Positions 1 through 9,008 of a stretch of 64,000 nt of DNA are shown here, piece by piece. Origin of the DNA: a virus. The notes beneath the pieces are model-generated. The model did no database searches and was not told the DNA's origin. It saw only the letters and a program-made list of their open reading frames with translations. Position 1 is the first letter of the stretch. Every line of letters begins with the position of its first letter. Both the position numbers and the translations under genes were made by a program. The stretch lies in the IMG/VR virus record IMGVR_UViG_3300036985_009306, positions 1 to 64,000 of that record; one strand, given 5' to 3'.

Positions 1-1
1 A

Positions 2-450
2 ACATCTGGATATAGTGGAGTTGGAACTTCTGGCTATAGTGGAGTTGGGACTTCAGGTTATAGTGGAATAGATGGAACTTCTGGTTATAGTGGAGTATCT
101 GGCTATTCAGGCTATAGTGGAACTTCAGGCTATAGTGGAACTTCAGGCTATAGTGGAGTTGGAACTTCTGGATATTCTGGAATAAGTGGATATTCTGGCT
201 ATAGTGGAATTTCAGGCTATTCTGGTTATTCTGGGATTTCAGGATATTCAGGAAAATCAGGTTATAGTGGAATAGGAACTTCAGGTTATTCTGGAGTATC
301 TGGATATTCTGGCTATAGTGGAATTTCAGGCTATTCTGGTTATTCTGGGATTTCAGGATATTCAGGAAAATCAGGTTATAGTGGTGTTGGAACTTCTGGA
401 TATAGTGGAGTAGGAGCATCAGGTTATTCCGGAATATCTGGTTATTTTGT
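2..450 (+). repeat. Ser-Gly-X coding repeat array with an exact 84-bp duplication
   Basis: The DNA is a degenerate 9-bp unit (ggN-tat-agt / tct-ggN) encoding Ser-Gly-X triplets. Within it, bases 187-270 are repeated exactly at 301-384, 114 bp apart, which points to recent unequal recombination or slippage. The array is coding and in frame, so it is not a CRISPR or an iteron set. Confidence 0.85.
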
Positions 451-769
451 TACTAGAGCTGTTGGTACGACAACAGCTTCTGCTCCAGCACCAGATGCTG
501 ATACTACAGATGTTTACTACTTATCTGCTCAAGCAGGTACTGCTACTTTTGGAGTACCAGGGGGATCTCCTGCTGACGGTCAGAAACTGCTAATCAGGGT
601 CTATGATAACGGTGGAGCCAGAACACTTGCATGGAATGCTATTTATGTGGTTTTAACAGGAGTAACACTACCTATAATTACGACTGTAGGTAAATGGACC
701 TATGTTGGATGTATCTATTGTACAGCAGCATCAGCCTGGCACGTTGTTGCCGCAGGAGTTTCATCATAA
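2..769 (+). CDS. Collagen-like tail fibre protein, 3' end only
   Basis: The frame is open from the left edge and ends with TAA at 767-769, giving the last 255 residues. Residues 1 to about 150 are almost wholly Ser-Gly-X triplets (SGY, SGI, SGT, SGV, SGK), a Gly-X-Ser collagen-like array occasionally broken by a Gly-Thr or Gly-Ile-Asp. The last 105 residues lack the triplet, are rich in Ala, Thr and Val, and look like a compact beta-rich tip domain (for example GTTTASAPAPDADTTDVYY). Collagen-like repeats are known in phage tail fibres, where they form trimeric shafts, so a distal fibre with a C-terminal knob is inferred. The next gene starts inside its stop codon (TAATG). The N-terminal attachment domain lies outside the window. 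An alternative is another trimeric surface protein. Confidence 0.75.
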   Translation, partial: TSGYSGVGTSGYSGVGTSGYSGIDGTSGYSGVSGYSGYSGTSGYSGTSGYSGVGTSGYSGISGYSGYSGISGYSGYSGISGYSGKSGYSGIGTSGYSGVSGYSGYSGISGYSGYSGISGYSGKSGYSGVGTSGYSGVGASGYSGISGYFVTRAVGTTTASAPAPDADTTDVYYLSAQAGTATFGVPGGSPADGQKLLIRVYDNGGARTLAWNAIYVVLTGVTLPIITTVGKWTYVGCIYCTAASAWHVVAAGVSS

Positions 770-1464
770 TGTCAGCAACTGCAATCACTGTAGGAAACAC
801 AGCAACCAGTGCAGCCTTAACTGCTGCAACAGGCACGTCAAGTACCCTTGCACTTGATAACAATAAAGATACTGTCATTGTTGCTGTATCAATAAGAGAC
901 ACTCGTACTGCAGCTACAGCTACTGCAACTTATGGTGATGATGCAATGACTGTTGACATCACAAGACTAAGAACAGATGGTGACTCGACAGCAGACTTAA
1001 GAGTTTATGTTTTCAGAAAAACACAAGCAAAAACAGGCGCAAATAATATTGTAGTAACTTTAAGTACAGCAGCAGATTATTGGGCTATTTTTGGTATAGC
1101 AGTTGACAGGTTGACTGCTGTTGGTCAGCCTAATGCTTCTGGAGGAGCAGATGCAGATAATACTGAAGCAATACCCCCTTCTTGTGCATTAACTACAACT
1201 ATAAAAGATACAATAGTGTGTGATTGTGTTTATACTAAAGCAGGTACGTCTTTAACTGCCGGTGTAATTGGACAGACTATCGTTGGTCAAGTGCTGACCA
1301 ATGGAGGGTCAGATAGAGCACTGATGGGTTATACAATACTAGCGGTCAAAGGTCTTTGTACTGACACATATACAGCTTCTGTCAATGATGATTGGTGCAT
1401 GGTCGCTGCTGCAGAGAAATCAACTAAGTCATCAGAATTTTTTCAAATGTTTAACAGGATGTAA
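769..1464 (+). CDS. Hypothetical virion-like beta-rich protein
   Basis: A 231-residue protein. The frame is open further upstream, but ATG at 769 is preferred because it overlaps the previous stop and has AGGAG at 754-758. The sequence is rich in Ala, Thr, Val and Gly with alternating hydrophobic stretches (MSATAITVGNTATSAAL, DTVIVAVSIRD), typical of an all-beta structural or fibre-associated protein, and ends EFFQMFNRM. Codon use is less A+T-biased than in most of the window and matches the fibre tip just upstream. Its place directly behind the collagen-like fibre suggests a fibre accessory, chaperone or receptor-binding partner, but no family is recognised. Confidence 0.7.
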   Translation: MSATAITVGNTATSAALTAATGTSSTLALDNNKDTVIVAVSIRDTRTAATATATYGDDAMTVDITRLRTDGDSTADLRVYVFRKTQAKTGANNIVVTLSTAADYWAIFGIAVDRLTAVGQPNASGGADADNTEAIPPSCALTTTIKDTIVCDCVYTKAGTSLTAGVIGQTIVGQVLTNGGSDRALMGYTILAVKGLCTDTYTASVNDDWCMVAAAEKSTKSSEFFQMFNRM

Positions 1465-1466
1465 CT

Positions 1467-1517
1467 ATGTCTTGCAATTATTATGATAACAGCATTTTTT
1501 TTGGCGGTATGTGGTAA
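1467..1517 (+). CDS. Possible 16-residue peptide
   Basis: ATG at 1467, two bases after the previous stop, opens a 16-codon frame ending TAA at 1515-1517. The product is MSCNYYDNSIFFGGMW, and the next gene starts four bases later. An AGGA lies at 1456-1459. It fits the tight spacing of its neighbours but is too short to be supported by composition. Confidence 0.25.
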   Translation: MSCNYYDNSIFFGGMW

Positions 1518-1520
1518 AAT

Positions 1521-1874
1521 ATGTATTCCTATCAAACATTATTTGTAAGTATAAATTATTCGTATAATGATGCGTCTTATACAATTCTTAGAGATAATTC
1601 AGTAACAAATGAAATTACAGTCCTTACCCTTGATTATGGAAAAAATATTATAATTTGCGAAAATCAATATAATGTTGTTTATTTTGATACAATATTTCTT
1701 TCAATAGATGATTTACAAATAAAAATTGTAAAAAATTTATATTTACATCAAAATGAAAATTTTCAATTTTCTATTCAAAAATTTGATACTTATTTATTAA
1801 TAGATGATAGAGACGAAATTATATATAATCCAAATTCAATAATTCAATTTATCACTACTGGTTACATTATTTAA
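1521..1874 (+). CDS. Hypothetical protein, 117 aa
   Basis: Starts at ATG 1521 and stops at TAA 1872-1874. The product is rich in Ile, Asn, Tyr and Asp, with alternating hydrophobic residues (for example QTLFVSINYSYNDASY) that suggest beta structure. No signal peptide, membrane segment or recognised motif is seen. There is no strong Shine-Dalgarno in front of ATG 1521, so translation may be coupled to the short frame just upstream. It lies between fibre-type genes and a probable virion protein and may be a small virion component. Confidence 0.6.
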   Translation: MYSYQTLFVSINYSYNDASYTILRDNSVTNEITVLTLDYGKNIIICENQYNVVYFDTIFLSIDDLQIKIVKNLYLHQNENFQFSIQKFDTYLLIDDRDEIIYNPNSIIQFITTGYII

Positions 1875-1888
1875 ATAAGGAGTAAAAT

Positions 1889-2497
1889 ATGACAAAAGTT
1901 CAATTATTAACAGCTTTAGCAAATGCCCCATTCAATTATATTGGAATCGGCACCCCTGTAAATCCTAATAGTGAAGGTCCGATAAATGGTATTACCAAAT
2001 ATATTGTTAGTGTATTTGAAACAGGTAAATCTCAGCAAAATCAGCAACCTACCGGATATAGAAAAAATGTAGTTTTTTATGTTTACAATGAAAGTCTTGG
2101 TGATGAGGCGGCTTATTTTGAACAAATTGAACCTGTAAATACAAGCAATACCGATCCATCTTTTTCATCTTCTTCTTATGCAAATATTGCAAAACTTTAT
2201 AGAACCACATCTTTACAAGATAGAGTCATGGCCGCGATTATGACACAATGTTCGGTTGTATTTCAAGAATTACCTAGTACAACTGACCATGCCAATAGAA
2301 TGCTTCTTGTCGCGTTGACAAATAAAGATATAAAAAATGTTACTATGAAATTTATGACAGCAATCGCTTTAAATGCAACAATACAAACTAGTGGAAATAC
2401 TGTAGCCGATTCTGTTATTACCTCCATTGTTTCCGGAGCCTGGAATTCATATGCTGATCTTCAAGCGTCAAATTATACACAAATGGCAAATTCTTAA
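1889..2497 (+). CDS. Hypothetical virion-like protein, 202 aa
   Basis: A clean gene: AAGGAG at 1876-1881 precedes ATG 1889, and TAA is at 2495-2497. The N-terminus (MTKVQLLTALANAPFNYIG) looks helical. The middle is beta-rich with many Ser and Asn, and the C-terminal third (DIKNVTMKFMTAIALNATIQ) has Ala-rich helices. No catalytic motif is visible and no family is recognised. Position behind fibre genes suggests a structural role. The following gene begins 12 bases after the stop but has a damaged frame. Confidence 0.65.
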   Translation: MTKVQLLTALANAPFNYIGIGTPVNPNSEGPINGITKYIVSVFETGKSQQNQQPTGYRKNVVFYVYNESLGDEAAYFEQIEPVNTSNTDPSFSSSSYANIAKLYRTTSLQDRVMAAIMTQCSVVFQELPSTTDHANRMLLVALTNKDIKNVTMKFMTAIALNATIQTSGNTVADSVITSIVSGAWNSYADLQASNYTQMANS

Positions 2498-2509
2498 ATA
2501 GGGTTCGCA

Positions 2510-2953
2510 ATGGACAAAAATTCTCATTTAAAATCAATATAACAGAAACAGAGGTTACAGTAGACGATAGAAATCCAATAAGATACGACAGAGTAGTAAA
2601 AATTCAATTTATGACTACAGGACAAATATTTGATATAGCACCAGGGGATTTTACTAGTGCTGCAGCAGCCAGTGCTACAAAAGCTGAAATTGAAAGGACG
2701 ACCAATAAAACTGTTAAATACGTATTTGCATTTAGAACGGGAAAAGATTCTATGATTTCTGACGATTATTTAATTGATAGTAGGTTAGAACCTGTACTTG
2801 TAGACAAAGAGGGAGATTAACATTACAAATGATGTAGAGGAAAGATTTCTAACTGATCCAGAAGAGCAAAAAATTAATTTAGAAGAAATTAATAGAAGAA
2901 GAGATGAAGTTCAAATGAAATTTAAGAGATTGAGATGTTTTTTCCAATTATAA
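2510..2953 (+). pseudogene. Small gene broken by two one-base frame changes
   Basis: ATG 2510 (MDKNSHLKSI then TAA) has a weak TAGGGT upstream. The coding signal moves to the -1 frame near 2516-2533, which is open from 2458, lacks a start of its own and runs to TAA 2818-2820 (it includes MTTGQIFDIAPGDFTSA). It then moves to a third frame near 2811, reading NITNDVEERFLTDPEEQ to TAA 2951-2953. If the A5 run at 2516-2520 had six A and the GGG at 2811-2813 had two G, one protein of about 147 residues would result, starting MDKKFSFKINITETEV. This may be two assembly indels, a decayed gene, or recoding; TTTAAAA at 2527-2533 is a possible -1 slip site in the phase of ATG 2510. Function is not recognised. 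Confidence 0.5.
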
Positions 2954-3049
2954 ATTTATTGTCCTAAGTTCTTCAATAAATTTCTTCATTTATCTTGTTA
3001 AAACTACTTTAAAATTAATATATAATTAGTTTTTAATAGATTGGAGTAA

Positions 3050-6000
3050 ATGAAAATGATAAAATTTTCTATTATTGTTCCTACATATAATCATCTTGAA
3101 GATTGTCTAAAACCTTGTTTAGAATCTATTGTGGCAGGTACAAATCTTGAAGAAGTTGAGATTATAGTAGTTATGAACGGTTGTGTTGATGGGACAAAAG
3201 AATATTTGTCAACATTTAGACAACCTTTAATTACTCTTGATTTTGACAAACCAATAGGTTACCCAAAAGCTATAAATGCAGGATTAAGAATTGCTAAAGG
3301 TGACTATATAATTTTATTGAATAATGATGTTCAATTTTTGAATTGGGCATATAAAGGTAGTTGGATCGATCAATTAATAGAACCATTTAAGCTCTTTCCT
3401 AATTGTGGTATAACGGGTTGTCTAAAATCATATAATGAACGAGTAGATAGAGAATTTGTGCTATTCTTTTGTGCAATGATTTCCAGACAATGTTTTAATA
3501 ATGTTGGTTATTTAAATGAAATATTTACTCCGGGTTCTGGTGAGGACATCGATTACTGCATTAGGGCAGCAAAAAAAGGATTTGTTTTTGAACAAGTTCC
3601 TTATGGAGAAGTAGGACAAGTTGTAGATAGGCGATTGATAACTTCATTTCCTATCTATCATGAAGCTGAAAAAACTGTGCATGAAATTCCAAATTGGTCT
3701 GAAATATTCCAAAGAAATCTAGATCTTGTTGCTAATCTTCATAGATTTCCTAAGATTTCTATTATCATTCCTACATACAATCATCTTGATGATTATTTAA
3801 AACCTTGTTGTGAGAGTATTATAAAGAATACTAATTTAAAAAATGTAGAGATTATTATTGTTGCAAATGGTTGTGTAGATAAAACTAGAGAGTATGTAGA
3901 GAGTTTAAGTAAACCGTTTAAACTAGTATGGTTTGAACAAGCCCTTGGATATACAAGGGCTATTAATGAGGGATTAAAAGTAGCACAAGGAGAGTATGTA
4001 GTTTTATTAAATAATGATGTTGTCTTGTTAAATCCTACATGGATAGAACTTTTATTAAAACCTTTTTTGATTTGCGATAATGTTGGGATTACAGGTCCTC
4101 TTAAGTTTACATGGCCTTGTGGACCATTGATAAAGACTGCTATTGCATTTTGGTGTTGTATGATTAGAAGATCTATAATTGATGAAATCGGATATCTTGA
4201 TGAAGATTTTTCTCCTGGAATGGGAGAGGATGGTGCTTATTGTATTGAAATGGAAGATATAGGGTATAAAATTGTTCAAGTTCCTGTTGATGATGTTAAG
4301 AAATTTGGAGAAGGACCATCAAATCAAACATTTCCGATATGGCATAAAGGTAATGGAACGTTTGCTGATCAAGAAGATAAAAAGAATGAGATCATAAATA
4401 GAAATAGTAAAATTTTAGAGAACAAATATGCTGATGCATTACAACAAAGTTATAATCATTGTGTTAATGCTTTTAGTGACACATATGCATTGTTTCCTAT
4501 TTTAAGAAAATATGCGAATAGATGTGAACATATAACCGAATTTGGAGTGAGAGATGTGTTTTCTACTTGGGCTTTTGTTGCAGCAAAACCTGTAAAAATG
4601 ATATCTTATGATATTTATACTTCTAATAATATTTATGGAGTTATTAATATTGCAAAAGGATGTGGTGTAGTAGATTATAAATTTATAGAACATAATGTTT
4701 TAACAACTGAGATAGAAGAAACTGATTTGCTTTTTATAGACACTTTGCACACATACGGTCAACTTTCTCAGGAACTGAAATTGCATGCTAATAAAGTAAG
4801 AAAATATATAATGTTTCATGACACTTTTACTTGGAGAGAAAAAGATGAAATTGAAACTACTACTGAGAAAAAAGGATTGTATACTGCAATAAAAGAGTTT
4901 TTACAAGACAATCCACAATGGCAACCAGAATTAGATATTTCTGAATCTCATGGTTTATTTGTAATGAAAAGGATTCCAACATTTTCAATTATAGTTCCTA
5001 CTTGTAATAATAAGAATGTTTTAAAAGAGTGTCTAGATCGCATTTTGTCTTATACAAATTTAATGGATAAAGAAATAATAGTTGCGGCTAATGGTTGTGA
5101 TTCTGATACATTAACTTATCTTTATTCATTAAGGAAGAAAATTTCAATTGTGAATTTTGGAGAAAAAGTAGGTCAAATTAGACCTGTCAATGAAGGTGTT
5201 AGAGTGTCTAAGGGAAAGTATATTGTTCTCATTGATGATGATTGTCTTTTATTGCCTCAAGAAAAAGATTCATGGATTAAAATGCTTTATCAGCCTTTTA
5301 TTGATCAAAATGTTGGAGTTTCAGGACCGATTGTTGCAAGTTATCCTGATTTAGGATATGCAATGCATAGTGGTTGTACTATGTATAAGAGAGAAGTATG
5401 GGAAAAAGTTAATGGTGCAGATCCTATATTTGATTATGGTTATTTATGGGATGCTGACATTAGTTATAGAATAGAAAAAGAAAATTATAAGATAGCACAT
5501 GTTGGATTTGATCATGGGTTTATGGAATTTCCATTGTATCATCCAGAGAGTCCTGCAACTACTGAAAGAAAACAAAGAGATGGTGTATTATTAAAAAGAA
5601 ATAGAGATATTTTGTATGAGAGACATGGTAAGAAAAAAGAAGAGAATGTCAAGATTTCTATTGTTATTCCAACATATAACCACTTAGATGATTGTTTGAG
5701 GCCTTGTGTAGAGAGTATCATTCAACATACTAATTTAGAAAATGTTGAAGTTTTAATTGTTGCTAATGGGTGTAAAGATGGAACAAGAGAGTACATAGAA
5801 AGTTTGGGAAAACCATTCAAATTGATTTGGGAAGATGATGGTATTGGATTTACTAAAGCTACTAATATTGGTATAAAACAAGCAAAAGGTGAATATGTAA
5901 TTTTACTTAATAATGATACTATTTTTTTAGATAAGGGACAATCTAAGAATACTTGGATAGAGATGTTAATCAAGCCATTCAAAGAAGATGACAAAGTTGG

Positions 6001-6847
6001 TATTACTGGACCATTACAACTATATGATAATTATGCAGGTTATGATGTGATGATCTTTTTTTGTGTTATGATAAGAAAAGAAGTATTTGACAAGATAGGT
6101 ATTTTAGATGAGTCATATTCTCCAGGTGGAGGAGAGGATATTGATTTTTGTGTAAGAGCTATGCAAGCAGGATATAAGCAAGTCGTTGTACCTTCTAAAC
6201 ATACAACTTTTACATTTACTAATGAGGGTTATTTTCCAATATATCACATAGGTGAGGGAACATTTTCTGATAAGGAATTTCCAGAATATGGAAAAGAGAT
6301 TATAAAACGTAACGGATTGAAGAATGCAATTCGTTACAATAAACACTTGAAATTGAATCTTGGATCTGGAGGAGTTGAGATGCCAGGTTATTTGAGTGTA
6401 GACATGAAAGATCGTAGAGCACATATAGTGAGTGATGTATTTGATTTGCAGTTACCAGATAATTCTGTAGAAGAGATACTTGCTTCTCATTTGTTAGAAC
6501 ATATATCTGTATATAGAGTAATGGATTTATTTGGTAAGTGGATTAAGATATTGAAGCCAGGTGGGAAGCTCGTGATGGAGATGCCTGACATTTTAGGTGT
6601 GTGTAGAGCACTTGTAGCAGCAACTAAAGAAGAAAGATATGGATGGTTGACTTGTATTTATGGTGCTGTTAATACAACAGACGTTGGAACACGAGAAGAC
6701 ATTACTTCTCCTCATTTGTGGGGATGGTATGATGAGCATTTATGGGACCATTTGAGCAATGCAGGATTTGTCAATATTAAGTTTATGCCTGAACAGATTC
6801 CGCATCCATTTATAAATTTTAGAGTAGAGTGTAATAAACCAATATAG
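3050..6847 (+). CDS. Four-GT2 / two-methyltransferase fusion protein, 1265 aa
   Basis: A giant modular enzyme. GT-A fold family 2 glycosyltransferase modules begin near residues 5, 235, 644 and 866, each opening with a version of ISIIIPTYNH. Three of them have a NND metal-binding motif (about residues 90, 320 and 952) followed by GEDIDYC, GEDGAYC or GEDIDFC; the third carries DDD near 728. Between modules 2 and 3 (about 470-640) is a class I methyltransferase-like or cephalosporin-hydroxylase-like domain (EFGVRD, LFIDTLHTYGQL, FHDT). The C-terminus (about 1099-1265) is a second SAM methyltransferase-like domain (LNLGSGG, HLLEHI, LKPGGKLVMEMPD). Start ATG 3050 follows TTGGAGT. GT2 enzymes transfer sugars from nucleotide-sugar donors, so four modules plus methyltransferases suggest an assembly-line polymerase for a short glycan that is then methylated. 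It heads the first glycan block. Confidence 0.88.
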   Translation: MKMIKFSIIVPTYNHLEDCLKPCLESIVAGTNLEEVEIIVVMNGCVDGTKEYLSTFRQPLITLDFDKPIGYPKAINAGLRIAKGDYIILLNNDVQFLNWAYKGSWIDQLIEPFKLFPNCGITGCLKSYNERVDREFVLFFCAMISRQCFNNVGYLNEIFTPGSGEDIDYCIRAAKKGFVFEQVPYGEVGQVVDRRLITSFPIYHEAEKTVHEIPNWSEIFQRNLDLVANLHRFPKISIIIPTYNHLDDYLKPCCESIIKNTNLKNVEIIIVANGCVDKTREYVESLSKPFKLVWFEQALGYTRAINEGLKVAQGEYVVLLNNDVVLLNPTWIELLLKPFLICDNVGITGPLKFTWPCGPLIKTAIAFWCCMIRRSIIDEIGYLDEDFSPGMGEDGAYCIEMEDIGYKIVQVPVDDVKKFGEGPSNQTFPIWHKGNGTFADQEDKKNEIINRNSKILENKYADALQQSYNHCVNAFSDTYALFPILRKYANRCEHITEFGVRDVFSTWAFVAAKPVKMISYDIYTSNNIYGVINIAKGCGVVDYKFIEHNVLTTEIEETDLLFIDTLHTYGQLSQELKLHANKVRKYIMFHDTFTWREKDEIETTTEKKGLYTAIKEFLQDNPQWQPELDISESHGLFVMKRIPTFSIIVPTCNNKNVLKECLDRILSYTNLMDKEIIVAANGCDSDTLTYLYSLRKKISIVNFGEKVGQIRPVNEGVRVSKGKYIVLIDDDCLLLPQEKDSWIKMLYQPFIDQNVGVSGPIVASYPDLGYAMHSGCTMYKREVWEKVNGADPIFDYGYLWDADISYRIEKENYKIAHVGFDHGFMEFPLYHPESPATTERKQRDGVLLKRNRDILYERHGKKKEENVKISIVIPTYNHLDDCLRPCVESIIQHTNLENVEVLIVANGCKDGTREYIESLGKPFKLIWEDDGIGFTKATNIGIKQAKGEYVILLNNDTIFLDKGQSKNTWIEMLIKPFKEDDKVGITGPLQLYDNYAGYDVMIFFCVMIRKEVFDKIGILDESYSPGGGEDIDFCVRAMQAGYKQVVVPSKHTTFTFTNEGYFPIYHIGEGTFSDKEFPEYGKEIIKRNGLKNAIRYNKHLKLNLGSGGVEMPGYLSVDMKDRRAHIVSDVFDLQLPDNSVEEILASHLLEHISVYRVMDLFGKWIKILKPGGKLVMEMPDILGVCRALVAATKEERYGWLTCIYGAVNTTDVGTREDITSPHLWGWYDEHLWDHLSNAGFVNIKFMPEQIPHPFINFRVECNKPI

Positions 6848-6856
6848 GAGACGTAA

Positions 6857-7699
6857 ATGTTTGATTGTTGTATAATTAATGATGAATTAGATATCTTAGA
6901 ATTACGTTTCGACATTCTATTTCCTTTTGTTGAAAAATTTGTTGTAGTAGAATCAGATAAGACTCATTCTGGTAAATCAAAAGAATTAAATTTTGAGAAA
7001 AATAAAGATCGTTTTAAAAAATTCCAGTCAAAAATAATCTATATGGTGTATAAAGGTCATAATGTCATAAACAGTGCACAAGCATGGGGTAATGAAAACT
7101 TTCAACGTAATTATGTTCTTGAATCTCTTAAGATTTGTAAGCCAACTGATAATTTGTTATTTGTTAGTGATGTTGATGAGATTCCAAAACCAGAGAAATT
7201 GATTGAGGCAAAATGTGTTGCATGTAAATCAAACATGCCTGTTGCTTTTAATATGTACAATTGTATGTATTATTTTAATTTTGCGGCAGATAGTGTCTTT
7301 AGAGGACCATATTTATATAATCCATATAATGCTGAAAGTGTTCATAAATCATTTGGTAACTCTCGATATGATCCAACAACTTTTCGTTGGCATATGTGTG
7401 CTGTAGAGTTTGAAAAAGATTTTCCTATAGTTAATGATGCAGGATGGCATTTTTCAACATTAGGTGGTATAGATGCAATTAGACACAAATTAGAGTCATA
7501 TGCTCATATAGAATTTAATACACCAGAGATAAGGGCAGAAGAGCATTTGTTGAAGTGTATAGCAGAGGGAATGCCATATAATGAAGATAAGTACAAATTT
7601 AGTAGTGTGAAATCTAGATTTACTAAAAGAGAGATATCATTTTTACCAGAATATGTTCAGTATAATTTAGATAAATATAAAAATTATATTTTGTTTTAA
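6857..7699 (+). CDS. Glycosyltransferase family 17-like protein
   Basis: 280 residues, starting at ATG 6857 with GGAG at 6848-6851 just after the previous stop. The N-terminal signature DCCIINDELDILELRFDIL, followed by FVVVESDKTHSGK and the acidic VSDVDEIPKPEKL, closely matches the GT17 family (beta-1,4-GlcNAc-transferase-like enzymes that occur in bacterial and viral glycan clusters). DVDE near residue 103 is the likely metal/nucleotide-sugar site. No membrane segment is seen, so it should act in the cytoplasm. It probably adds one sugar to the glycan built by the neighbouring enzymes. The donor cannot be told from sequence. Confidence 0.85.
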   Translation: MFDCCIINDELDILELRFDILFPFVEKFVVVESDKTHSGKSKELNFEKNKDRFKKFQSKIIYMVYKGHNVINSAQAWGNENFQRNYVLESLKICKPTDNLLFVSDVDEIPKPEKLIEAKCVACKSNMPVAFNMYNCMYYFNFAADSVFRGPYLYNPYNAESVHKSFGNSRYDPTTFRWHMCAVEFEKDFPIVNDAGWHFSTLGGIDAIRHKLESYAHIEFNTPEIRAEEHLLKCIAEGMPYNEDKYKFSSVKSRFTKREISFLPEYVQYNLDKYKNYILF

Positions 7700-7712
7700 G
7701 ATAGAAACATCT

Positions 7713-9005
7713 ATGTTCTCTTTAATAGTGAGTGTTAAAGATAAAAGAACGTTCAATTCGGTATTATTGCCTTCATTGAATTATCTTCATGAGTATTTAC
7801 GCAATCATCAACTTCCTCACATACAATTAATACCTATTTATGATGGTAATAAAAGTATAACAAAAAATTATAATAAAGGTTTAGAACAAAGTTTGTGGAA
7901 AATTAAATTTTTTATACATGAAGATGTAGATATTAAAGATACTCAAATTCCTCTATTTATAAAAGTCTATTCTTTGTTTAATCTGTTTCCAGATACTGGA
8001 TTGATTGGTTTAGTAGGTACAACAGAGAACTCTCCTGGGTTTTGGTGGAATTGTAGTAGAAACTCTATTATGGGTCATGTATTATGTTGTAATGAATATT
8101 GGAAATGGGATATTGATGAAATTTATAGAGATGTGAATGTTGTTGATGGTATGTTTATGGCAACTAATACAGATATAAAGTTCTCTGAAGACATAGATGG
8201 TTTTCATTTATATGATAGCGATTATTCAAATACAATTAGAAAAGCTGGACTTAAAGTAAAAGTTTTGACACATTTAGTAGATCATAGAGCAACATATAAA
8301 GACTTGTCAAAAGTAAATATAGATTATTTTAATAAGAAGTGGAATCTTTTTTCAAATCTTGTAGAATTAAAGAAACTTGAAGCTCAGCATAAAGAAGCTT
8401 ATGATGAAGTAATAACTCGGAATTTATATCGTATTAGAGAAGAAGATCTCGAGAATAAAGATGTTTTGGATCTTGGAGCAAATAATGGTTGTTTTACTTT
8501 ATTAGCGAAATACTATAAAGCTAAAAAAATTATTGCTGTTGAATCTAATATTGCAACTTTTGAAGTCTTGTCAAAAAACACAAAAGATTTAGATATTGTT
8601 CTTATAAATAAAGCTGCTTCTTCAAAAAGTGGTGAACGAGTAACATTGGGTAGACAATCAGATTATAGCACTATCGATGGTCGTTGTTATGTTGTTCCAA
8701 ATTCTGTAGGTGAAATAGAAACTATATCTTTAAATGATTTAGTTAAAATGTTTGATGGAAATATTGTTTTAAAAATTGATGTGGAAGGATCTGAATTTGA
8801 TATAATTGAAGGAGCATCAATTGAAACTTTAAAGAGATGTTCTACTATACTAATGGAAATTCATCAAGATATGGGAGCTGTTTTGGGCAAAACAAATATT
8901 ATTGAAGGATTAAAAACACATTTAAAAAATATTGGGTTTACAGAAGTATGGAAAAATGAAGCTTATAATGTTAATCTTGTTCGTTTTGACTTAATAGAAA
9001 ATTAA
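7713..9005 (+). CDS. Glycosyltransferase / FkbM methyltransferase fusion
   Basis: 430 residues. The first 200 residues (MFSLIVSVKDKRTFNSVLL, FFIHEDVDI, VVDGMFMATN) resemble the GT-A-like domain of StrF-type proteins, with HEDVD as the likely DXD equivalent. Residues about 245-420 are an FkbM-type SAM methyltransferase: LDLGANNGCFTLLAKYY is the SAM-binding glycine loop, and VLKIDVEGSEFDIIEGA is the family hallmark. FkbM enzymes O-methylate sugars or polyketides. The gene lies 13 bases after the GT17 gene and 3 bases before a paralogous FkbM fusion. A sugar-adding and then O-methylating role in the same glycan is inferred. Confidence 0.82.
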   Translation: MFSLIVSVKDKRTFNSVLLPSLNYLHEYLRNHQLPHIQLIPIYDGNKSITKNYNKGLEQSLWKIKFFIHEDVDIKDTQIPLFIKVYSLFNLFPDTGLIGLVGTTENSPGFWWNCSRNSIMGHVLCCNEYWKWDIDEIYRDVNVVDGMFMATNTDIKFSEDIDGFHLYDSDYSNTIRKAGLKVKVLTHLVDHRATYKDLSKVNIDYFNKKWNLFSNLVELKKLEAQHKEAYDEVITRNLYRIREEDLENKDVLDLGANNGCFTLLAKYYKAKKIIAVESNIATFEVLSKNTKDLDIVLINKAASSKSGERVTLGRQSDYSTIDGRCYVVPNSVGEIETISLNDLVKMFDGNIVLKIDVEGSEFDIIEGASIETLKRCSTILMEIHQDMGAVLGKTNIIEGLKTHLKNIGFTEVWKNEAYNVNLVRFDLIEN

Positions 9006-9008
9006 AAC

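Noticed and set aside
2-450. Short regular DNA repeats that could be read as a CRISPR array or origin iterons
   Set aside because: The repeats keep one open reading frame, vary mainly at third codon positions and encode Ser-Gly-X triplets; there are no unique spacers of constant length.
2-769. Diversity-generating retroelement target in the fibre tip
   Set aside because: No reverse transcriptase gene or template repeat is present in the window, and the tip shows no adenine-biased variable repeat pair.
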